Assembly: GCA_022600255.1 (NCBI GenBank)
Contig: JAHZKU010000297.1
Coordinates: 1 to 5,039, forward strand
Reading direction: 5' to 3'
DNA length: 5,039 nucleotides
Origin: Actinomycetes bacterium
GTDB taxonomy: Bacteria; Actinomycetota; Actinomycetes; S36-B12; GCA-2699445
A program made the position numbers and the translations under genes. Positions within the stretch are counted from its first letter, which is position 1, and every line of letters starts with the position of its first letter. This document shows, piece after piece, positions 1 to 5,039 of this stretch. The notes beneath the pieces are model-generated. The model was not told where the DNA came from and made no database searches. It saw nothing but the letters and a program-made list of their open reading frames with translations.

Positions 1-101
1 CGCGCGGAGTGTCTGAAACCGACATCCGCTCCGCCTTCGTGTTTGTTTCCTCCGGAACCGTGCAGTGGTGGGATGAGTTGCCCGCATTGACTGGGCTGTG
101 A
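1..101 (+). CDS. 3' end of an upstream gene, possibly AdnB-type helicase-nuclease (partial)
   Basis: An open frame enters from the left edge (first full codon at 3) and ends at TGA 99-101. It gives about 32 residues, including SAFVFVSSGTVQWWDELPAL. The other two plus frames close at 13-15 and 88-90 and look less protein-like. The stop overlaps the GTG start of nudC as GTGA (98-101), the same junction seen between nudC and uvrD2, which supports a real co-directional gene. In actinomycetes the gene upstream of nudC is often a UvrD/RecB-like helicase with a C-terminal nuclease domain (AdnB, Rv3201c in M. tuberculosis). The extreme C-termini of such proteins often read like 'AF-YV-TG-V--P-LP', which this tail resembles. 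The gene assignment is inference from position and a short tail. That a gene ends here is fairly secure. Confidence 0.5.
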   Translation, partial: RGVSETDIRSAFVFVSSGTVQWWDELPALTGL

Positions 102-1039
102 GCACTTCTGGTCCGGGTAGGATCGGCCCAATGACCCCGCTGCCTATGACCGAGTCCGGCCTGGACCGGATAAGCGAGTTGCGCAAGGACGCTGCGTTTG
201 TTGCCGAACAATGGCAAAAGCCCGACACGATGTTTGTAGTGATCGGTGGCGGCCGCGTGGAGTTGGCCGATGATGGAGAGGGCACGGTGGCGCGTTGGCA
301 CCGTGCGGCGCAGGGCACTGCGCCCACTGGCGACCGGATCTTCTTGGGTGTGGACAGCAACCAAACGGCCTACTTTGCGGTGTCTGGGGAGCCTGGCGGA
401 TCCAACATTGCCGGGTTGCGGGAACTCGCCACGATGTCCGCGTTCGATGCTGTGGCGGAGATGGCGCGGCTCGCGACCGCCGTAGGTGTCCTGAACTGGC
501 ACGAGAAGCATCAGCATTGCCCGATCTGTGGTGAACGAACGCAGGTCACTGCGGCAGGGTGGGAGCGAATCTGTCCCGCGGACGGCTCGCACCACTTCCC
601 CCGCGTCGACCCAGCAGTGATCATGTTGGTGGAGGATGAAACCGGTCGTGCCCTGCTGGCGCGGCAAGCCCGGTGGCCAGAAGGCTGGTTCTCCACCCTG
701 GCCGGTTTTGTGGAACCAGGTGAAAGCTTCGAAGCTGCTGTCACACGAGAAGTCGCGGAAGAAGCGGGTGTCACGGTCGTTGATCATCGGTACTTCGCCA
801 CGCAACCGTGGCCATTCCCGAGTTCGGTGATGGTCGGGTTCCGCGCCTGGGCGGCGGATTCTCCCGAGCCAACGCCGGACGGAGTGGAACTTGCGGAAGC
901 CCGCTGGTTCACGCCGGAGGAACTCCTGCGGGACTGCGAAGCAGGTTTGGTCAAATTGCCGTCGCGGCTTTCGATTTCCCGGGCCTTGATCGAGGATTGG
1001 TATGGCGGCGCGTTACCGGGAGGTTGGGGGGAGCGGTGA
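98..1039 (+). CDS. nudC: NudC, NADH pyrophosphatase / NAD-cap Nudix hydrolase
   Basis: Cytosolic Nudix enzyme of 313 residues that, by family knowledge, cleaves NADH to NMNH and AMP and removes NAD caps from RNA. A weakly conserved N-terminal domain (about 15-130) is followed by a zinc-ribbon region with C141, C144 and C159. The Nudix box is intact: G203, E209, R217-E218, E221-E222, G224. The NudC-specific SQPWPFPxS signature is present as TQPWPFPSS (235-243), which separates NudC from other Nudix proteins. Length equals that of M. tuberculosis NudC (313 aa, from memory). GTG98 is chosen because it overlaps the upstream stop in a GTGA, although no good Shine-Dalgarno precedes it. ATG131, preceded by AGGA at 119-122, would give 302 residues and is a serious alternative. 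The fourth cysteine of the classical zinc site is absent; the segment after C159 reads PADGSHHFPR, so a His or Asp may serve instead. The gene overlaps uvrD2 by 4 nt. Confidence 0.95.
   Translation: MSTSGPGRIGPMTPLPMTESGLDRISELRKDAAFVAEQWQKPDTMFVVIGGGRVELADDGEGTVARWHRAAQGTAPTGDRIFLGVDSNQTAYFAVSGEPGGSNIAGLRELATMSAFDAVAEMARLATAVGVLNWHEKHQHCPICGERTQVTAAGWERICPADGSHHFPRVDPAVIMLVEDETGRALLARQARWPEGWFSTLAGFVEPGESFEAAVTREVAEEAGVTVVDHRYFATQPWPFPSSVMVGFRAWAADSPEPTPDGVELAEARWFTPEELLRDCEAGLVKLPSRLSISRALIEDWYGGALPGGWGER
118..131 (+). promoter_or_regulatory. Alternative nudC start signal: AGGA Shine-Dalgarno or leaderless -10
   Basis: TAGGAT at 118-123 lies 7 nt before ATG131, an in-frame start inside nudC. 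It can be read two ways. AGGA (119-122) could be a Shine-Dalgarno with 8 nt spacing. TAGGAT could also be a TANNNT -10 box placing transcription initiation at or near the A of ATG131, the geometry of leaderless genes that are common in actinomycetes. No -35 box is well placed; TTGACT at 87-92 is 25 nt upstream, too far for standard spacing. Either reading would favour the 302-residue NudC over the 313-residue form. Confidence 0.25.
1026..1038 (+). promoter_or_regulatory. uvrD2 ribosome binding site and GTG start
   Basis: A purine run, six G then AG (1026-1033), lies just before GTG 1036-1038. The spacing from GGAG is short (2 nt), but the G run allows other registers. The GTG shares two bases with the nudC stop TGA (1037-1039), forming GTGA, so termination-reinitiation coupling is likely. 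The encoded start (V/M)SDLLAGLDPNQ leads directly into the helicase Q motif, as in M. tuberculosis UvrD2. This fixes the start here rather than at the open frame extending upstream to 808, which is antisense-free noise within nudC. Confidence 0.55.
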
Positions 1040-3141
1040 GTGATCTTCTCGCTGGTCTAGATCCGAACCAACGGCGGGCTGCCGCCGCGTTGGAAGGCCC
1101 AGTGGCGATCATCGCCGCAGCCGGTGGCGGCAAGACGCGCACGGTGTCGCATCGCATCGCCCATGGCGTGGCCGAGGGTGCGTTCGAGGCTTCCCGGACT
1201 CTCGCGCTGACCTTCACCACCAAGGCCAGCGCCGAGTTGGGCCGCAGGCTGGAAGACCTTGGAGCGGGCGCCGTCGCCACGCGGACGTTCCACAGTGCGG
1301 CGCTGCGGCAGTTGCAGTTTTTCTGGGAGGACACCATCGGCGGCCCGATGGCCAAGATCGCCTCGGACAAGGGCCCACTCATCAGCGAGGCGTTGGGGCG
1401 GTGTAACGAGAACGGGGACCGCGCCAGGGTCCGGACCTTGACCTCCGAAGTTGACTGGTTCAAATCGGCTGGCCTCACAGCCAGCAACTACGTGCCACGG
1501 GGCCAAGCCACCGGGCAGGAGACGCAGCGGTTGCGCAAGATCTTCGAGGCCTACGAGGACGTGAAATCTGATCAGGGTGTGATCGACTTCGAGGATGTCC
1601 TGTTAGTCATGATTGGCCTGATGCAGTCTCGCAGCGATGTCCGGGAGAAGGTGCGCCGGGCCTATCGCTGGTTCACGGTGGACGAGTTTCAGGACGTATC
1701 ACCGCTGCAGATGCGACTTCTGCGGTTGTGGTTGGGCAAGCGCCATGACATCTGTGTGGTGGGTGATCCAGCCCAAGCGATCTACGGGTTTGCCGGTGCT
1801 GATGCCGGATTCCTGACCGGGTTCGCGCAGGAGTTTCCCCAGGCACAAGTCTTTGAACTGAATAGCACCTACCGCTGTGATCCGGCCATCGCAACGGCGG
1901 CGAATGCGGTAGCCAGCAACATTCCCGCCGCGTTGTCCCTACAGTCCGTGCACAGCGAACAGAGTGCGTCTGTGGGGCGACTGGATTTCCCCGATGAGGT
2001 TTCTGAGGGGCAAGGGGTGGCCGACGAGATCGCCGCTCTTGTGGCCGGTGGGCAAGATCCCGGATCGATCGCCTGTTTGTTCCGAATCCGAGCACAGTCG
2101 CAAGCCCTAGAGGTAGGCCTGCAGCGGGCGCAAGTGCCCTACAACGTATCGGGGATGTCCGGGTTCTTTCGGCGGCGGGAAGTTAAGGAGGCGCTGATCC
2201 GGCTGCGGGGCCTCGCCCGTTCCAACCCAAAACTGGCCGCTAGCACCGCGATGGTTGAGGTGGCCGCGGCGATGGGGGCCTCCGCATTGGTGCCGTCCGA
2301 TACCGCTGACCAGCCCAAGATCGAGTCGCTGCAAGCGTTGCGGGGGCTCGCCGAACAGTTCGAGACTGTGTCCGAACTCGTGACCGAGTTAGACGATCGA
2401 GAACAGGCGCAACTGCCACCGCCACCGGCCGCCGTCACACTGACAACACTGCACGCGGCGAAGGGCTTGGAATGGGACACGGTGTTCATCACCGGAGCCA
2501 TCGAGGGGATGCTGCCCCTGCTGACGGATCGGGGCGACACTGACCTTGCCGAGGAGCGTCGGCTCTTCTATGTCGGGGTCACCCGTGCCCGTCATCGACT
2601 GGTCGTGACTTGCTATGACCGGTCAGGTCCGGGCCGGGTGCGCCGCGAGGTGTCTCGGTTCGTAACCGAGATGGGTGCCACCAATACCCAGCAGCCGCGC
2701 GTCCCAGTGACTGTTCGTCGCGATCCTGCCGGACCACGTAGTACGCGACCGGATACTGCCCAGCCACCGGCCCCGTGTCGAGAATGTGGTCGAGGCTTGG
2801 TCACGGGCCGAGAACGCGTGCTGGGGCGGTGCGAGCGCTGCCCTGATCGGGCGGATCCGGATCTCTTGGCGGCGTTGCGGCGGTGGCGCGCGGAATACAG
2901 CGAAGCCAGTGGCACCCCGGAGGTGTTGGTGCTTACACAGTCCTCGCTGGAACTGGTTGCGACCATCAAGCCGCAGTCGCTGTCAGCACTCGCCGAGCTA
3001 CCAGGCTTTCACCCGGTGAAGCTGGCCGATATCGGCGAGCGAGTGCTGGCCGTGGTGTCTGATCAGGCGGCTTCGGCCTCAGCAAACCCAGGCACCCAGG
3101 TTGCAACCTCCGACCGCATGGGCACGGTGGCGTCCAACTGA
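1036..3141 (+). CDS. uvrD2: UvrD2-type SF1A ATP-dependent DNA helicase with tetracysteine and HRDC domain
   Basis: A 3'-5' DNA helicase of 701 residues; M. tuberculosis UvrD2 is 700. All SF1A motifs are visible: Q motif around Q12; Walker A AAAGGGKT (27-34, K33); motif Ia LTFTTKA (58-64) and TFHS (84-87); Walker B DEFQD (216-220); motif III VVGDPAQAIYGF (241-252); motif IV with Y279-R280; motif V TLHAAKGLEWD (471-481); motif VI RRLFYVGVTRAR (508-519). A Pro/Arg-rich linker leads to the UvrD2 hallmark C581-x2-C584 and C599-x2-C602, then an HRDC domain at about 605-675 (LPGF at 655-658). UvrD2 is essential in mycobacteria and acts in DNA repair and replication; the role here is by homology. Walker A is unusual in having A28 and G31 where AGAGTGKT is common. 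The last 26 residues (676-701, polar, Ala/Ser/Thr-rich) extend past the usual HRDC end and are antisense to the kinase gene. No mrx1 gene separates it from nudC. Confidence 0.96.
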   Translation: MSDLLAGLDPNQRRAAAALEGPVAIIAAAGGGKTRTVSHRIAHGVAEGAFEASRTLALTFTTKASAELGRRLEDLGAGAVATRTFHSAALRQLQFFWEDTIGGPMAKIASDKGPLISEALGRCNENGDRARVRTLTSEVDWFKSAGLTASNYVPRGQATGQETQRLRKIFEAYEDVKSDQGVIDFEDVLLVMIGLMQSRSDVREKVRRAYRWFTVDEFQDVSPLQMRLLRLWLGKRHDICVVGDPAQAIYGFAGADAGFLTGFAQEFPQAQVFELNSTYRCDPAIATAANAVASNIPAALSLQSVHSEQSASVGRLDFPDEVSEGQGVADEIAALVAGGQDPGSIACLFRIRAQSQALEVGLQRAQVPYNVSGMSGFFRRREVKEALIRLRGLARSNPKLAASTAMVEVAAAMGASALVPSDTADQPKIESLQALRGLAEQFETVSELVTELDDREQAQLPPPPAAVTLTTLHAAKGLEWDTVFITGAIEGMLPLLTDRGDTDLAEERRLFYVGVTRARHRLVVTCYDRSGPGRVRREVSRFVTEMGATNTQQPRVPVTVRRDPAGPRSTRPDTAQPPAPCRECGRGLVTGRERVLGRCERCPDRADPDLLAALRRWRAEYSEASGTPEVLVLTQSSLELVATIKPQSLSALAELPGFHPVKLADIGERVLAVVSDQAASASANPGTQVATSDRMGTVASN
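3063..3141. other. Tail-to-tail antisense overlap of uvrD2 and the ABC1 kinase gene
   Basis: The uvrD2 stop (TGA 3139-3141) lies 79 bp beyond the kinase stop (TGA on the minus strand, 3065-3063). Both strands code here: the last 25 residues of the kinase and residues 676-701 of UvrD2. The third codon positions of the two genes face each other, so many wobble changes are silent in both. The kinase part carries the family-conserved WVPGFAE. The UvrD2 part has no counterpart in M. tuberculosis UvrD2, which ends shortly after its HRDC domain, so the helicase tail is probably the newer of the two reading frames. Confidence 0.85.
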
Positions 3142-4385
3142 CACGTGACGCCAGTCGCGCCCAGCCACACCCGGTGGATCAGGGCGTAATCCTTAGGCAA
3201 ATTCATCTTCAGACCCACCGTGAAGTCTGGACTACGGGGATCCTTCATGCGCTCGAATAGGTCTTGAATCCAGGCCCTGCTGAAGTGGAATTCAGGTTCG
3301 CGGAGCGGCTCGACGAAGGGAAGCAGGTAATCCAGGACACGTTCTTCATCAAGAGTGATATGGGGCCGGATGAATCCTTCCTCGGAAAGGCCGTCGGCCA
3401 CGGTTTCCGCATCACCCTGCAACGCAGCGTGTAGTAGCCGGCCCATCGAAGGTGGTAGGCCATCAGGTAGCCGGGCCACCGCACCAAAGTCGAGGATGGC
3501 CAGCTTCCCGTCGGGGGTCATCCGGAAGTTGCCGGGATGCGGGTCAGCATGCAGTAGACCTGCGCGCGCCGGACCGGACAGCAAGAAACGCTGGTATAGG
3601 GCGCCGGCATGGTTGCGCTCCTCAACGGTGCCGTCCTTGATGATCTCGGACAGCGGGCGACCATCCACCCATTCGGTCACCAGAACCATCGGTGCGGACA
3701 TCAGGACGTGTGGAACGACAAACTCCGGATCGCCCTCGTAGGCGGCCGCGAAGTCCCGTTGGGACTGCGACTCCAACAGGTAGTCCAGTTCTTCGGCAAC
3801 ACGGTCGCGCAACTCCTCCAGCAGGGGCTTAATGTCCATGCCGGGAATCCAAGTGGCAAAGAGTCGGCCCATGCGAACCATCTGGTTCAGGTCAGATCGA
3901 AGGGCTTTGGCCGCCCCCGGGTACTGAATCTTGACCGCGACATCGCGACCATCCTTGGCCACGGCGCGATGGACTTGGCCGATTGACGCTGCGGCTGCGG
4001 GGGTGTCGTCGAAAGAGGCGAACCGCGTGCGCCAATCACCACCGAGTTGCTCGGCGAGGACTGCGTGAACGGCTTCTGGAGGTAGCGGTGGTGCCGCGGC
4101 CTGCAGTTTGGTGAGGGCATCGCGGTAGGGGCCAGCCATGTCCTCCGGGAGTGCGGCCTCAAAGATACTCATGGCCTGGCCCAGTTTCATGGCGCCACCC
4201 TTGAGTTCGCCTAGGACCTTAAACACCTGCTCGGCGGAACGCTGCTGCAGTTCCAGCGTGACCGCCTCAGCCGGTTTGCCGCCGACCCGTTTGCCGAAGC
4301 CGAGGGCGGCACGTCCGGCATGGCTTAGGGGCAGGGAGGCCATCTTCGCGCTGCGAGAGAAGGCACGGCGGGGGAGTTCGGCCAT
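3063..4385 (-). CDS. ABC1/UbiB (AarF/ADCK) family atypical kinase, Rv3197-like
   Basis: 440 residues from ATG 4385-4383. Members of this family are atypical kinases or ATPases linked in other organisms to quinone and lipid metabolism; the substrate in actinomycetes is not established. The hallmark motifs are intact: KLGQ (67-70); Ala-rich loop A130-A133 running into SIGQVH (134-139), which replaces the glycine-rich loop; invariant lysine K152 in VAVKIQYPG; ExD motif E199-L-D201; catalytic loop HADPHPGN (279-286, with D281 and N286); and DFG (299-301). The C-terminus carries the family-typical LDAxVP and PGFAE segments and lacks the hydrophobic helix pair of E. coli UbiB, so it is probably soluble or peripheral. 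GTG 4403 would add six residues (MSFNRI), but the ATG aligns with the family start M-x-x-LPRRA. No clear Shine-Dalgarno precedes either; GTGAG lies 13 nt before the ATG. It follows the cyclodehydratase-like gene after 31 bp, probably one operon, and converges on uvrD2 with a 79-bp overlap. Confidence 0.94.
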   Translation of the reverse strand: MAELPRRAFSRSAKMASLPLSHAGRAALGFGKRVGGKPAEAVTLELQQRSAEQVFKVLGELKGGAMKLGQAMSIFEAALPEDMAGPYRDALTKLQAAAPPLPPEAVHAVLAEQLGGDWRTRFASFDDTPAAAASIGQVHRAVAKDGRDVAVKIQYPGAAKALRSDLNQMVRMGRLFATWIPGMDIKPLLEELRDRVAEELDYLLESQSQRDFAAAYEGDPEFVVPHVLMSAPMVLVTEWVDGRPLSEIIKDGTVEERNHAGALYQRFLLSGPARAGLLHADPHPGNFRMTPDGKLAILDFGAVARLPDGLPPSMGRLLHAALQGDAETVADGLSEEGFIRPHITLDEERVLDYLLPFVEPLREPEFHFSRAWIQDLFERMKDPRSPDFTVGLKMNLPKDYALIHRVWLGATGVTCQLDATVPMRSEVATWVPGFAEAEAA

Positions 4386-4416
4386 GATTCTATTGAAACT
4401 CACGAATCGGAGCGAG

Positions 4417-5039
4417 TCATGCTGCCACTCGAGTTTTCTCGTTGGCTACGCCACGAGCGCAACCACAAGCGGGGTGAAACGTGCTGTTGCGCGTGTTTGT
4501 GATCGCTCCAGTCACGGCTAGCCGCACTTGGCCACTCGCAACGGGCGGCGTGGAGGAGGCCGAGGCGGATAAGTGCGTGCGCAACACGTTGGCGACGTAT
4601 AGCCCGCAGCCGTGGACTAGCAGCGGGTCTGGATCCGGGGTGGGCCAGTTGTGTAGTTGCGCCAGGACTTCGCGCCACAGCGGGTCTGCGTCTCGCTGGC
4701 ATAGATACTGGCACCGCAGACACGGCTGCTGGCCTGGGACCACCCAACTACTGGCGTTGACGGATCGCTCGCCGGGGGTGAGGAGTAGGTGAGGCATGTG
4801 GGCCCGTTGCAGTCGGCCAGCGATGGCCCAGTCCAGCTCACCGACGAGAACGGCGACTGTGCACCGCGGAATGGCCAGATCCAGATCCACAGTAGTTGGG
4901 TGGGCGGGCAGCGCCAGCACGTCAATACCGACGAGAGCTAGGGTGCTCCGCAGGCCGGCGTGCCACGTTGGTGGGGCAAGCAGCAGCACTTGGGCCGTGG
5001 CGGCGTCGGGTCGCGCGCCCGAGGGAACACCGCCAGCAG
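4417..5039 (-). CDS. ThiF/TOMM cyclodehydratase-like protein, Rv3196-like (partial, N-terminus beyond the window)
   Basis: The frame is open from the right edge (5039) to TGA 4419-4417, giving about 207 residues of a C-terminal portion. A GTG at 4989 is available, but the frame continues upstream without a stop and family members are longer, so the true start is probably outside. Visible features are VLLLAPPTWH then a hydrophobic Rossmann-like segment; PHLLLTPG near 4790; a zinc-ligand pair C-L-R-C in PGQQPCLRCQ (Cys codons 4722-4720 and 4713-4711); DADPLWREVLAQL; and a terminal HPACGC (Cys codons 4467-4465 and 4461-4459). The CxxC plus terminal HPxCxC pattern is typical of the actinobacterial proteins annotated as cyclodehydratase or 'TOMM precursor leader peptide-binding protein', which sit next to the ABC1 kinase gene (Rv3196 beside Rv3197). 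These resemble E1/ThiF-type adenylating enzymes but usually lack a YcaO partner nearby, so the activity is unknown. A 13-residue tail follows the last Cys pair. Confidence 0.78.
   Translation of the reverse strand, partial: AGGVPSGARPDAATAQVLLLAPPTWHAGLRSTLALVGIDVLALPAHPTTVDLDLAIPRCTVAVLVGELDWAIAGRLQRAHMPHLLLTPGERSVNASSWVVPGQQPCLRCQYLCQRDADPLWREVLAQLHNWPTPDPDPLLVHGCGLYVANVLRTHLSASASSTPPVASGQVRLAVTGAITNTRNSTFHPACGCARGVANEKTRVAA

Noticed and set aside
808..1035. Upstream extension of the uvrD2 reading frame by 76 residues
   Set aside because: It lies wholly inside nudC in another frame. The helicase family begins at the GTG at 1036 just before the Q motif, and the resulting 701 residues match the usual UvrD2 length.
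951..1506. Long minus-strand open frames of 178 and 149 codons
   Set aside because: They are antisense to the conserved nudC end and helicase N-terminal motifs, show no recognisable motif, and are expected shadows in GC-rich coding DNA.
1013..2390. TTA leucine codons (nudC 1013-1015, uvrD2 1603-1605 and near 2387) as bldA-type regulation
   Set aside because: Three TTA codons in housekeeping genes of moderately GC-rich DNA suggest ordinary use rather than a developmental translation switch.
1673..2969. Several minus-strand open frames opposite the helicase core and HRDC region
   Set aside because: Their compositions are Arg/Pro/Ser-rich without domain signals, and the plus strand carries every helicase motif across the same stretch.
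3165..3177. Short hairpin CCAC...GTGG after the uvrD2 stop as a terminator
   Set aside because: It has a 4-bp stem, no T tract, and lies in conserved kinase coding sequence.
3355..3986. Plus-strand open frames (about 128 and 125 codons) opposite the ABC1 kinase
   Set aside because: The minus strand carries the conserved HADPHPGN, DFG and ExD motifs here; the plus frames resemble no protein family.
4385..4392. TAGAAT on the minus strand just before the kinase ATG, as a -10 box
   Set aside because: It ends only 1 nt before the ATG, so transcription would start inside the gene. The spacing fits neither a leadered nor a leaderless start.
4429..4440. CGAG-TTTT-CTCG hairpin near the end of the cyclodehydratase-like gene
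   Set aside because: It has a 4-bp stem within coding sequence and no following U tract in either direction. It is expected by chance in a window this size.

Overview
The window looks like a core-genome segment of an actinomycete (Actinomycetota). By eye the GC content is around 60%, starts are often GTG, and the genes match the neighbourhood known in Mycobacterium tuberculosis as adnB / nudC / uvrD2 (Rv3201c, Rv3199c, Rv3198c) facing an ABC1-family kinase and a cyclodehydratase-like protein (Rv3197, Rv3196). Several TTA leucine codons in the housekeeping genes argue against a Streptomyces-like genome. A family or genus cannot be named from this alone.

Layout. Positions 1-101 (+) are the 3' end of an upstream gene, possibly the AdnB-type helicase-nuclease. 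Positions 98-1039 (+) encode NudC, the NADH pyrophosphatase and NAD-cap Nudix hydrolase. Positions 1036-3141 (+) encode a UvrD2-type SF1A helicase with a four-cysteine motif and a C-terminal HRDC domain. The three plus-strand genes are joined by two GTGA stop/start overlaps, so they form one tightly coupled operon. From the right edge, on the minus strand, run the C-terminal part of a ThiF/TOMM cyclodehydratase-like protein (4417 to beyond 5039) and an ABC1/UbiB atypical kinase (3063-4385), probably co-transcribed.

The two operons converge and their last genes overlap tail to tail by 79 bp (3063-3141). There is essentially no intergenic DNA: the only gap is about 31 bp before the kinase gene. 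In mycobacteria, mrx1 (a small glutaredoxin-like gene) lies between nudC and uvrD2, and whiB7 lies between uvrD2 and the kinase gene. Both are missing here, and the flanking genes touch or overlap where they would be.

Functionally the plus-strand operon combines DNA repair (helicases) with NAD(H) and nucleotide housekeeping. The minus-strand pair is a conserved actinobacterial couple of unclear function. I saw no mobile element, CRISPR array, tRNA, rRNA or convincing new system. The most interesting items are the antisense-overlapping uvrD2 tail, the missing mrx1/whiB7, and the orphan cyclodehydratase-like/ABC1 pair.
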